DNA of 10,007 bases from Bacillota bacterium (GTDB lineage Bacteria > Armatimonadota > Hebobacteria > Hebobacterales > Hebobacteraceae): contig DAOVEW010000012.1 of NCBI GenBank assembly GCA_030668755.1, positions 1-10,007 of the forward strand, in the 5' to 3' direction. Position 1 is the stretch's first letter, and each line of letters begins with the position of its first letter. A model generated the notes under the pieces. That model had not been told where the DNA came from, did not search any database, and saw only the letters and a list, made by a program, of their open reading frames with translations. Positions 1 through 6,615 of the stretch are shown piece after piece. The translations under genes and the position numbers were made by a program.

Positions 1-620
1 CGGATGCTGTGGATGTGGACGCCGCCCTGGGCGTGGCCCCGGGCGAAGCGGCCGTCCGAGGACTCGACGCCGGCGAACCTGCTGCCCGGCAGGCTGGCCA
101 TGAGCTGTGCGGTGCGGACGGCGGTTGCCGAAGGAGCATCGGCCTTGTCGGCGTGATGGAGCTCGATGATCTCGGCGGAATCGAAGTGCTTTGCGGCCTG
201 GGCCGCGAACTGCATCATGAGGACGGCGCCGATCGCGAAGTTGGGTGCGACGAGAGCTGGAGCCCGGTGCTCCTCGCAGAGGGCGGACAGCTCGTGGAAG
301 TTCTGCTCGGTGAGGCCGGAGGCGCCGACTACGCAGGGCAGGCCGGCCTTGACGGCGGTGCGGACGTTTCCCATGACCGCATCGGGCAGGGTGAAGTCAA
401 CCATGACGTCGGGCGAGGCCTGGGCGATGGCGTCGGTGAGGGAATCGGTGATGATGACCGAGAGGGAATCGATGCCAGCGACGCGCCCGGCATCCTCCCC
501 CACCCTCGTGCGATCCACGGCTGCAGCCACGGCCATATCGTCTTGGGCTGAGACAGCGCGGACGACTTCCCTGCCCATCCGCCCGCCAGCGCCATTAACC
601 AACACGCGGGTTTGGGTCAT
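1..620 (-). CDS. dapB: 4-hydroxy-tetrahydrodipicolinate reductase (DapB), C-terminus cut off by window edge
   Basis: DapB reduces the DapA product with NAD(P)H in the cytoplasmic lysine/diaminopimelate pathway. About 206 N-terminal codons are visible; the family is usually 240-270 residues, so the end lies beyond base 1. The nucleotide-binding Rossmann motif is NGAGGRMGR (residues 9-17), with D36-R37 after the second strand. VDFT follows near residue 79, then VVGASGL and APNFAIG. The catalytic region is ELHHADKADAPSATA (153-167), where H155 and K159 match the catalytic His and Lys of E. coli DapB (H159, K163). ARGHAQGGVHIHS near the edge also fits the family. The usual PSGTA substrate motif reads PSATA here (A165). 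The ATG overlaps the M16 peptidase stop as ATGA and has GGAGG five bases upstream, so translational coupling is likely. Identification is firm; the missing C-terminus cannot be judged. Confidence 0.97.
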   Translation of the reverse strand, partial: MTQTRVLVNGAGGRMGREVVRAVSAQDDMAVAAAVDRTRVGEDAGRVAGIDSLSVIITDSLTDAIAQASPDVMVDFTLPDAVMGNVRTAVKAGLPCVVGASGLTEQNFHELSALCEEHRAPALVAPNFAIGAVLMMQFAAQAAKHFDSAEIIELHHADKADAPSATAVRTAQLMASLPGSRFAGVESSDGRFARGHAQGGVHIHSI

Positions 621-1888
621 TTCGCCCTCCCTCTGTGCTCGAACGGGCCGATAGCGACAAGCGCTCTGCGGTCTTCCGTGAAGGACGCCTCGGCCAGCGA
701 GTGTACGTCTTCGGCGGTGACGGTCGCCACCCCTGCGGCTGTCTCCTCGAGGGACACATGGCGCCCCCAGAACATCTCGGAGACTGCGAGGTGCTGCATG
801 CGGAAGCTAGTGCTTTCGGCAGCCAGCGCGAGCGCTACCCGGAGCTGAGTCTTGGCGCGCGCGAGCTCCCGCTCGTCAGGCCCCTGGGATCGCAAGCGTT
901 CGAACTCCTTCTCGATGAGGTCGAGGACGAGTTCGAAGTTCTCGGGTGCGATGCTGGCGTCGACGACGAAGAGCCCAGCTTCGCGGTAGGGTTCGACGTA
1001 GGAGCCAATGTTGTAGGTCAGGCCGCGGTTCTCGCGAATTTCCTGGAAGAGGCGGGAGCTGGTGCCGCCGCCGAGGATAGCATCGAGAACGGAGAAGGCG
1101 TAGCGCGACTGGTCGGTGCGGGCGAAGCCCGGAGTCACGAGGCAGAAATGCACTTGGGCTCCGCTGTGGGAAAGGAGTCGTCTGTCTGGATGGAAGCTGG
1201 GCGGCGCGGCGGCCGGGGGCGAAACTCCGGGCTTCATGTCCCCGCCGAGGTGACCCACCAGGTCTGCCATGGGGTCATGCTGGAGGCGGCCCGCCGCGGC
1301 CACGATGATGCGGTCGGCGCTGTGGAGCTCGGCCAGACAATTGACGAGAGCGCTGCGGTCTATGCGCGGCACGCTCTCGGGGGTGCCCATGAGGGGCTGG
1401 CCGAGCGGGTGGTCCGGCCAGACGGTTTGGGGGACGAGTTCGTGGACGAGATCCTCGGGGGCATCCTTTAGCTGAGCGAGTTCCTGGAGCACGACTCCGC
1501 GCTCGCGTTCTATGTCGTCCGGTGCGCAGAGGGGCTTGAGGAAGAGGTCGAAGATGAGCTCGAGGGCAGGCTCGAGCTGATCGGCGACGGTGCGCGCCTG
1601 CAGGTGCACGGCCTCCCGGTCGGTATAGCCGTTGACCTGGCCTCCGACATCGTCGATGATCTCGGCGATCTGTAGAGTGGAGCGGGTATGGGTGCCCTTG
1701 AAGAGCATGTGTTCGAGGAAGTGGGTGACGCCCGGCAGGTGCGAGGGGTCGTGCCGGGCGCCTCCTACACGCCAGATGCCGAGGGAGACGGAGTCGACGT
1801 GCTCGATGTGCTCGGTGACGACGCGGAGGCCGCTCGGCAGGACGGTCTTGCGGCAGGCGGACCCGGTGGGATCAGGCCTCGGCGTCAT
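617..1888 (-). CDS. M16-family zinc metallopeptidase (processing-protease / YmxG-like)
   Basis: The gene encodes a single-unit M16B-type peptidase of 423 residues, the family's usual 410-440. The N-terminal domain has the inverted zinc motif HFLEH: H56 and H60 as ligands and E59 as catalytic base. E136, 76 residues after H60, sits in the expected place for the third zinc ligand (RGVVLQEL). LPSGLRVV near the N-terminus and GGQVNGYTDRE after the zinc site are typical. The C-terminal domain carries LFQEIRENRGLTY with the R288/Y292 pair used in substrate binding. No signal peptide or membrane segment is seen, so it is probably cytoplasmic; its substrate is unknown. A GTG at 1912 would add eight residues. 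I prefer the ATG at 1888 because GAGG lies seven bases before it and homology starts soon after. Members of this family sit downstream of pnp in many Gram-positive genomes (ymxG/mlpA in Bacillus). Its stop overlaps the dapB start. Confidence 0.95.
   Translation of the reverse strand: MTPRPDPTGSACRKTVLPSGLRVVTEHIEHVDSVSLGIWRVGGARHDPSHLPGVTHFLEHMLFKGTHTRSTLQIAEIIDDVGGQVNGYTDREAVHLQARTVADQLEPALELIFDLFLKPLCAPDDIERERGVVLQELAQLKDAPEDLVHELVPQTVWPDHPLGQPLMGTPESVPRIDRSALVNCLAELHSADRIIVAAAGRLQHDPMADLVGHLGGDMKPGVSPPAAAPPSFHPDRRLLSHSGAQVHFCLVTPGFARTDQSRYAFSVLDAILGGGTSSRLFQEIRENRGLTYNIGSYVEPYREAGLFVVDASIAPENFELVLDLIEKEFERLRSQGPDERELARAKTQLRVALALAAESTSFRMQHLAVSEMFWGRHVSLEETAAGVATVTAEDVHSLAEASFTEDRRALVAIGPFEHRGRAK
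626..630 (-). promoter_or_regulatory. Shine-Dalgarno site of dapB inside the end of the M16 gene
   Basis: GGAGG lies five bases before the dapB ATG at 620, inside the last codons of the peptidase gene. With the ATGA stop/start overlap it fixes the dapB start and supports reinitiation by ribosomes finishing the upstream gene. Confidence 0.8.
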
Positions 1889-1895
1889 CGTGGGG

Positions 1896-1899
1896 CCTC
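1896..1899 (-). promoter_or_regulatory. Shine-Dalgarno site supporting the 1888 start of the M16 peptidase
   Basis: GAGG stands seven bases before the ATG at 1888. The upstream GTG candidate at 1912 has no comparable site, so this decides in favour of the shorter 423-residue protein. Confidence 0.6.
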
Positions 1900-1960
1900 G
1901 CGTGCCCGGCACGGCTCTGGAGCTGGGCGCGATGAGTGCGGCCCCCGTGAGGCGGCTGAC

Positions 1961-1976
1961 GCGCTTCGCTCAGCGC
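1961..1976 (-). repeat. Small hairpin spanning the pnp stop codon
   Basis: A perfect five-base inverted repeat (GCGCT / AGCGC, six-base loop) contains the pnp stop at 1972-1970. No T-run follows on the transcribed strand, so it is not a convincing intrinsic terminator. It might slow 3'-5' decay or mark a processing point, but an inverted repeat this short in GC-rich DNA can also be chance. Confidence 0.3.
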
Positions 1977-4126
1977 CGACCATGCCCTTGGTTTCCGCGG
2001 CGAGAGTCGCGGCTGCCTCCCCGCGGCGACTCTGAGCGCCGACCGCGGCCTTCGGCTTCGGGGGGCAGGTCCTTGCGGGCGAGCCGGACCTTGCCCTGGG
2101 GATCGACCTCGAGGACGCTCACCTCGATCTCGTCACCAAGGCTCAAGACGTCCTCGACCTTCTCGACGCGCCCGCGGGCCATCCGGGAGATGTGGAGAAG
2201 GCCGTCCTTGCCGGGGAGCAGCTCTATGAAGGCGCCAAACGGGGTGATCCGCACGACCTTGCCCATGTAGGTCTCGCCGACTTGCACCTCGCGAGTGAGG
2301 TCGCGGATGGCGGCTACGGCCTTCTCGCCGGAGGCCTGGTCGGGCGCTGCGATGAAGATGCGGCCGTCCTGCTCAATGTCGATCTTGCACTCGAAATCGG
2401 CCTCGAGCTTCCTGATCATCTTGCCGCCCGGGCCGATGACATCGCCGATCTTCTCAGAGTCGATCTCCAAGATGAAGACTCGGGGCGCATGGGGCGCCAG
2501 CTCCGGGCGGGGTGCGGATATGGTGTCCGCCATGCGATCGAGGAGGGACTCGCGGGCGCGACGGCCCTGCGCGAAGGCCTCCTCGAGGAGGGGCAGGGAC
2601 AGCCCCTCGAGCTTGACGTCCATTTGAACCGCTGTAACGCCCTGACGCGTGCCGGCGACCTTGAAGTCCATGTCGCCGGTGAAGTCCTCGACGCCCTGGA
2701 TATCGGTGAGGAGCTGGCGGCGATCTCCGTCGCTGACCATGCCGATGGAGATGCCGGCGACGGGGCCGCGAATGGGGACTCCAGCGTCCATCAGCGCGAG
2801 GCTGCTGCCGCATACGCTGGCCATAGAGCTGGAGCCGTTGCTCTCCAGCACCTCGGATACGACGCGAACGGTGTAGGGGAACTCCTCCTCCTCCGGCAAC
2901 AGCGGAAGCACGGCCCGCTCGGCGAGGGAGCCGTGGCCTACGTCGCGGCGGCTGGGCCCGCGCATTGGCCGCACCTCGCCGACGCTGTAGGCAGGGAAGT
3001 TGTAGTGATGCATGTAGCGCTTCGACTCGACGATGCCGAGGTCGTCGATGAGCTGCTCGTCGCCGACTCCACCGAGGGTGACAATCGACAGGACCTGCGT
3101 CTGGCCGCGAGTGAAGAGGGCCGAGCCGTGGGCGCGCGGCAGCAGACTCACCTCGCAGGAGATGGGGCGAATGTCCTCCGGGGCGCGGCCGTCGGGCCGC
3201 CGGCCATCATCCAAGATGAGCCCGCGGAGCTCCTGGTAGGTCTGGTTGTCGAGGGCGGCCCGGATCTCGGGCATCCGCTCGGGGAACTGCTCGCCCAGGT
3301 CCTGGCTGAGCTGCTCCATCATGGCCGCCGTTGCATCCTCCCTGACTTTCTTGTCAGGGCTCTGCATGGCCTGCCGTATATTCCGGGAGTGGGAGGCGAC
3401 GGCGGCTTGCACGTCTTCTCCCACTTCGAGTGCGGCGAAGGAGATCTTCTGCTTGCCGACCTCGGCCATGAGGCCGCGCTGCATTTCGATTACCTGCTCC
3501 GCGAACGGCAGTGCGAAGCCGATGGCCTCGGTGAGGACGGAGTCCGGGATCTGGTCGGCCATTCCCTCCAGCATGACGACGCCGGTGGGGCTTACTGCCA
3601 CGATGAGGTCGAGGTCGCTCTGATCGCGCTCGGCATAGGTGGGGTTGACGACGAAATCGTCTCCGATGTGGCCGATACGCACCGTGCCGACAGGCCCCAG
3701 GAAGGGCATAGGCGAGACACAGAGTGCGGCTGAGGCGCCAATCATGGCGGGGAGGTCGGCTGCGTTATCGGGGTCGGCCGAGAGGACGGTGGCCACCACC
3801 TGGATGTCGTTGCGAAAGCCCTTCGGGAAGAGAGGCCGGATGGAACGATCGATTCGGCGGGCGGAGAGGGTGGCGTTCTCGCTGGGGCGGCCTTCTCGTC
3901 GGATGTAGCGGACGCCGGGGATCTTGCCGGCGGCGTACATTTTCTCCTCGTAGTCAACGAGGAGGGGGAAGAAGTCGATGCCCTCGCGGGGCGGCGCCAT
4001 GGTGGCCGTCACGAGGGTAATGGTATCGCCCAGCCTTACGCAGACCGCGCCGCCGGCCTGCTTCGCCAGCGTTCCGGCCTCGACGGAGAGGGCTCTTCCG
4101 TCGAACTCACGTCGTTGTACTGCCAC
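1970..4126 (-). CDS. pnp: Polyribonucleotide nucleotidyltransferase (PNPase)
   Basis: PNPase degrades RNA 3'-5' by phosphorolysis as a cytoplasmic trimer and can also add 3' tails. The 718 residues match the family (about 700-750). Domains in order: first RNase PH domain (about 1-145), helical linker (about 146-300), second RNase PH domain (about 310-540), KH domain (about 550-610, GPGG at 565-568), S1 domain (about 616-686). The second PH core shows FTRGQTQ, HYNFPAYSVGE, RRDVGHG and SSSMASVCGSS. D481, D487 and K489 match the catalytic D486, D492 and K494 of E. coli. The tail 687-718 is rich in Arg, Gly and Ser, probably an unstructured RNA-binding extension. The RNA-binding loop, FFRR in E. 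coli, reads RYIRR with one extra residue (73-77). The GTG start has AGGAA five bases upstream and gives the expected N-terminus. It follows rpsO, the classic rpsO-pnp pairing, after a 274-base leader. Confidence 0.99.
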   Translation of the reverse strand: MAVQRREFDGRALSVEAGTLAKQAGGAVCVRLGDTITLVTATMAPPREGIDFFPLLVDYEEKMYAAGKIPGVRYIRREGRPSENATLSARRIDRSIRPLFPKGFRNDIQVVATVLSADPDNAADLPAMIGASAALCVSPMPFLGPVGTVRIGHIGDDFVVNPTYAERDQSDLDLIVAVSPTGVVMLEGMADQIPDSVLTEAIGFALPFAEQVIEMQRGLMAEVGKQKISFAALEVGEDVQAAVASHSRNIRQAMQSPDKKVREDATAAMMEQLSQDLGEQFPERMPEIRAALDNQTYQELRGLILDDGRRPDGRAPEDIRPISCEVSLLPRAHGSALFTRGQTQVLSIVTLGGVGDEQLIDDLGIVESKRYMHHYNFPAYSVGEVRPMRGPSRRDVGHGSLAERAVLPLLPEEEEFPYTVRVVSEVLESNGSSSMASVCGSSLALMDAGVPIRGPVAGISIGMVSDGDRRQLLTDIQGVEDFTGDMDFKVAGTRQGVTAVQMDVKLEGLSLPLLEEAFAQGRRARESLLDRMADTISAPRPELAPHAPRVFILEIDSEKIGDVIGPGGKMIRKLEADFECKIDIEQDGRIFIAAPDQASGEKAVAAIRDLTREVQVGETYMGKVVRITPFGAFIELLPGKDGLLHISRMARGRVEKVEDVLSLGDEIEVSVLEVDPQGKVRLARKDLPPEAEGRGRRSESPRGGSRDSRRGNQGHGRR

Positions 4127-4150
4127 TGTAGTTCCTGCCTATCCGGGAAA

Positions 4151-4200
4151 TGCCGGCCATACATCGCGTGACGCAGCATCGTCCCGACCACCGCCCGGCA
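4151..4200 (-). repeat. Stem-loop (6 bp closing stem) just upstream of pnp
   Basis: TGCCGG at 4200-4195 pairs perfectly with CCGGCA at 4156-4151 on the transcribed strand. The 38-base interior may fold further: GACG/CGTC or GCG/CGC inner stems are possible. The structure ends 24 bases before the pnp GTG and is a candidate for control of PNPase synthesis. Real folding cannot be judged by eye. Confidence 0.35.
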
Positions 4201-4210
4201 GGAACATACC

Positions 4211-4250
4211 CTGCACCTGTGTCTGCCGACAGCCGACGGCTGCACGTGTC
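4211..4250 (-). repeat. Imperfect direct repeat in the pnp leader
   Basis: GACACGTGCAG (4250-4240) recurs as GACACAGGTGCAG (4223-4211), identical except for a two-base insertion, with 16 bases between. This could be a pair of protein or RNA binding sites, or a remnant duplication. No known factor is implied. Confidence 0.4.
4230..4242. repeat. 13-base palindrome between the direct repeats
   Basis: CAGCCG and CGGCTG flank a single central base. As RNA it could form a five-pair stem with a three-base loop. It occupies most of the gap between the two direct-repeat copies. Confidence 0.4.
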
Positions 4251-4269
4251 CGGGAAGGGCTGCTCCCGG
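4250..4269 (-). repeat. Stem-loop CCGGGA/TCCCGG in the pnp leader
   Basis: A perfect six-pair stem, seven with a G-U pair, closes an eight-base loop. It is the most compact hairpin in the rpsO-pnp spacer. No T-run follows, so I do not call it a terminator. It could be a processing or stability element. Confidence 0.4.
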
Positions 4270-4400
4270 TCGCTCTCGGCACACATCGGTTCAGGATCGT
4301 CCCACAGGAAGGTATTCGGGACTACGCGGACAGCGATGATGTTGTATGCGGCACATCCCTAACTTGTTTGGGGGTTCGTTCAGAGCTTCGAGCATCCAGG

Positions 4401-4691
4401 CTATCGGCCTCGGGCCTTCGTCTTGTCGCGGAGCCCGAGCTTCGCCACGAGGGTGCGATAGCAGTCGATATCGGTGCTGCTGAGGTAATCGAGCAGCCGC
4501 TGACGTCTGCCGATCATAACGAGCATCCCACGCCGGGAATGATGGTCCTTCTTGAACTGGCTCAGGTGCTCCTGCAATTGGGTGATACGCGCGCTAAGCA
4601 GCGCTATCTGCACCTCGGGTGACCCGGTGTCAGTGGGATGCCGGCTGTTGTCGGCGACGATGTTCTGCTTCTGCTCCTTTAGCAGCGGCAC
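4401..4691 (-). CDS. rpsO: 30S ribosomal protein S15
   Basis: S15 is a primary 16S rRNA-binding protein that organises the 30S platform and forms a bridge to the 50S subunit. The protein has 96 residues; 89 is usual, and the excess is mainly a basic C-terminal tail (KTKARGR). Family signatures are [12 protein letters not shown] (21-32), the rRNA-contacting [11 protein letters not shown] (47-57), RRQRLLDYL (62-70) and the terminal LGLR. The start is GTG with AAAGGAG six bases upstream, one of the strongest ribosome sites here. It lies between ribF and pnp, as in Bacillus. S15 represses its own synthesis through an mRNA leader in several bacteria; whether the leader here does so is unknown. Confidence 0.99.
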   Translation of the reverse strand: MPLLKEQKQNIVADNSRHPTDTGSPEVQIALLSARITQLQEHLSQFKKDHHSRRGMLVMIGRRQRLLDYLSSTDIDCYRTLVAKLGLRDKTKARGR

Positions 4692-4759
4692 CGGCTACTC
4701 CTTTCTCAGATTCGAGCGATCACCTCAGCGGGGCCCGGAATCCCGGCTCCGAAGACGCA
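4692..4759 (-). promoter_or_regulatory. rpsO leader with strong Shine-Dalgarno
   Basis: These 68 bases separate the ribF stop from the rpsO GTG, while most other junctions in the cluster overlap or nearly touch. AAAGGAG lies at 4698-4704. A weak CGGA/TCCG hairpin, extendable with G-U pairs, lies near the ribF end. S15 leaders differ in structure between phyla, so I cannot assign a known type. Autoregulation is inferred from position. Confidence 0.4.
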
Positions 4760-5710
4760 TCATAGCACATGGGAGTCGTCGTGTAAAGGCTGCAGGAGCC
4801 GTTGGGCCTTATCGCAGTCACGCGCCATCTGGGCTGCCAGGGCCTTCGGTGAGGGGAAGTTCCGGTCGCCGCGGAGCCGCGCAACGAAGTCCACGTTGAG
4901 GGTCGCTCCAAGCAGGTCGGGGGGTTTGGGGCGAGCGAGGAGATGGACCTCGATGCGTCTGGGTCCGCCGCCGGCAAAGGTGGGACGCGACCCAATGTAG
5001 GCGGCCGCGGGCCAGAGTCGTCTTCGGCCGGCCCGGCAGGCGTAGACGCCGTCCGCGGGGACGAGTTTCTCCGTCGCCGCACGGAGGTTCGCCGTGGGGA
5101 ACCCGAGGGTGCGCCCGATGCCACTGCCAGCAACCACGCGGCCGGAGAGTCGGTACGGGCGGCCGAGCAACTCGCGCGCCGCCGCGACGTCTCCTCGAAG
5201 CAGGAGCGAGCGAATACGGGTGCTGCTGACCTTGTGGCGACCGACGCAGACGGGAGGCACGACGGAGACCCGAAAGGCGAGCGCCGGGGCGAGGCGGTTC
5301 AGGAGAGCAGGTGTGCCTCGGCCGCCTGCGCCGAAGCGCCAGTTCTCTCCTACTATGATGCACTTAGCCCGGAGCTGCCGGGCGAGCACGTCTCGGGCAA
5401 AGGCCTCGGCCTCGGCGCGGGCCAGCTCTCGGTCGAACGGCGCGATCACCGCGAGGCACACTCCGAGCCCGCGGAGCAGGGCGAGCTTCTCCTTCGTAGT
5501 CGTCAGCAGGGGTGGCGCTCCTTGCTTCTGAAGCACGGCGTCGGGATGCGGCTCGAAGGTCAATACCGCGGGCACCAGCCCGGAGGGAGGTGCGGCCCGG
5601 ACCGCGGCGGCGATGACCGCGCGGTGTCCGACGTGCACGCCATCGAAGACGCCCATCGCGAGGGAGAGCGGCCGCCGCAGACGCCTACCCAGGCCGCGGA
5701 GCACTCTCAC
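4760..5710 (-). CDS. ribF: Bifunctional riboflavin kinase / FAD synthetase
   Basis: RibF phosphorylates riboflavin to FMN and then adenylates FMN to FAD in the cytoplasm. The 316 residues match the family (about 300-320). The N-terminal nucleotidyltransferase domain has GVFDGVHVGH (20-29), TFEPHP (51-56), VGENWRFGAGG (120-130) and VSSTRIR (161-167). The C-terminal flavokinase domain begins about 185 and has GIGRTLGFPTANL (197-209) with the PTAN motif, YIGSRPTF (238-245), the likely catalytic E254 in IEVHLL, and the closing LR-x4-F-x-S element. The GTG start overlaps the truB stop as GTGA and has a full AAGGAGG nine bases upstream. The gene sits between truB and rpsO, as ribC does in Bacillus subtilis. 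No FMN riboswitch is possible before it, since the upstream sequence is truB coding. Confidence 0.98.
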   Translation of the reverse strand: MRVLRGLGRRLRRPLSLAMGVFDGVHVGHRAVIAAAVRAAPPSGLVPAVLTFEPHPDAVLQKQGAPPLLTTTKEKLALLRGLGVCLAVIAPFDRELARAEAEAFARDVLARQLRAKCIIVGENWRFGAGGRGTPALLNRLAPALAFRVSVVPPVCVGRHKVSSTRIRSLLLRGDVAAARELLGRPYRLSGRVVAGSGIGRTLGFPTANLRAATEKLVPADGVYACRAGRRRLWPAAAYIGSRPTFAGGGPRRIEVHLLARPKPPDLLGATLNVDFVARLRGDRNFPSPKALAAQMARDCDKAQRLLQPLHDDSHVL

Positions 5711-6615
5711 GGGCTCGAACCTCCTTCAGAGGTCAGCACGACGCGCGGGTGCAACTGCCCCTTGGCCAAGACGCAGCCGAGCCCGAGGAAGTGGCGATCC
5801 GGGCCGTAGACACGCACGGGCCAGGCCGGGGAATCGCCTGCGCAGACGCGGGTGCCGCGGACGAAATCGCGGGCGGCGTGAGACGCGAGGGAGAGGGACG
5901 GGAGGTGGGCCAGGGGCCAGTCGAGCGAAATGAATATGGCTTCCTCATCGCCGTTGCCGAGTGCGGCGGCGAACTCCTCGGGTGTGAGCGCGTCAGAGAG
6001 CTCGAACCTTCCCGCCCGCGTCCGCACGAGAAAGCCGAGGTACGCGCCGCAGCCGGCCGCCGCGCCGAGGTCACTTGCGAGGCCCCGGACGTATGTGCCC
6101 GTGGTGCAGAGGACATCCACGAGGGCGCGTGCGCGAGTGCCTGGCGAGAACTCGACGAGGTCGAGGGAGGCGACGGTGACGCGCTTCGGCCGGCCGGCGG
6201 CTGCCTCGCCGCGGCGAGCGCGTTCGTGGAGCCGGCGGCCTTCGAGATGGGCGGCGGAGAAGGCGGGCGGGCGCTGGTCTATGTCTCCCGTGAAGCGCTG
6301 GAGAAGCTCGCGCAGACGAGGTTCGGTGAGATCGCTGCTGTTAGACTGGGAGACGACGCGACCGTCGGCGTCGAGGGTGTCGGTCGCGGCGCCGAAGACG
6401 ATCTCGGCGCGATATGCCTTTTGGGGACCGGCGGCGAATCGAAAGAGCCGCGTGGCGCGGCCGACGCAGATGGGGAGAACTCCCGCTGCCGCGGGATCGA
6501 GGGTGCCGAGGTGGCCGACTCGCCTGATGGCGAGACGGGCGCGGACCCAGGCGACGAGATCGTGGGAGGTCATCCCGGGAGGCGTGATTAGGTTGAGGAA
6601 TCCGTCACGCGCCAT
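5707..6615 (-). CDS. truB: tRNA pseudouridine(55) synthase TruB
   Basis: TruB converts U55 in the T-loop of tRNAs to pseudouridine and also acts as a tRNA folding chaperone. With the ATG at 6615 the protein has 302 residues, typical of the family. FLNLITPPGMTSHD (6-19) is the N-terminal signature, and GHLGTLDPAAAGVLP (34-48) holds the catalytic aspartate D40. RPPAFSA and CTTGTYVRGLASDLG are further conserved blocks of the catalytic fold. The last 60 residues or so look like the C-terminal TruB/PUA-type domain. The usual Lys of the KPxGxTS motif is Thr here (TPPGMTS). The frame stays open upstream to 6687, but those residues are not family-like and lie inside nrnA. The 6615 ATG overlaps the nrnA end by 11 bases; its own ribosome site is weak, so it may depend on coupling. 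Confidence 0.98.
   Translation of the reverse strand: MARDGFLNLITPPGMTSHDLVAWVRARLAIRRVGHLGTLDPAAAGVLPICVGRATRLFRFAAGPQKAYRAEIVFGAATDTLDADGRVVSQSNSSDLTEPRLRELLQRFTGDIDQRPPAFSAAHLEGRRLHERARRGEAAAGRPKRVTVASLDLVEFSPGTRARALVDVLCTTGTYVRGLASDLGAAAGCGAYLGFLVRTRAGRFELSDALTPEEFAAALGNGDEEAIFISLDWPLAHLPSLSLASHAARDFVRGTRVCAGDSPAWPVRVYGPDRHFLGLGCVLAKGQLHPRVVLTSEGGSSP
5720..5726 (-). promoter_or_regulatory. Full-consensus Shine-Dalgarno of ribF inside truB
   Basis: AAGGAGG, a near-perfect complement of the 16S rRNA end, lies nine bases before the ribF GTG and within the last codons of truB. It fixes the GTG start and suggests efficient initiation or reinitiation despite the non-ATG codon. Confidence 0.8.

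Larger units (their letters stand above)
4127..4400 (-). promoter_or_regulatory. Gene-free rpsO-pnp spacer, likely pnp leader with hairpins
   Basis: These 274 bases hold no gene I can support and are the longest non-coding stretch in the window. On the transcribed strand I see two stem-loops (4250-4269 and 4151-4200), a 13-base palindrome (4230-4242) and an imperfect direct repeat (4211-4250), listed separately. AGGAA at 4132-4136 is the pnp ribosome binding site. I find no hairpin followed by a T-run after rpsO, and no convincing -35/-10 pair; TACAAC and TATGTT are weak -10 look-alikes without a good -35. In E. coli this interval contains a pnp promoter and an RNase III-processed hairpin used by PNPase to repress itself. 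A similar role here is inferred from position only. Confidence 0.5.

Noticed and set aside
1889..1912. GTG start for the M16 peptidase at 1912
   Set aside because: There is no good ribosome site there, while the ATG at 1888 has GAGG at seven bases. The alternative cannot be fully excluded.
2192..3733. 513-codon open frame on the plus strand, antisense to pnp
   Set aside because: It lies wholly opposite well-supported PNPase coding sequence, has no recognisable domain, and long antisense frames are expected from strong third-position G/C bias.
4250..4269. Intrinsic terminator of rpsO
   Set aside because: The stem is short and no T-run follows on the transcribed strand.
4036..4284. 82-codon minus-strand open frame spanning the pnp start
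   Set aside because: It overlaps the pnp N-terminus out of frame, is rich in Arg and Cys without a motif, and has no convincing ribosome site.
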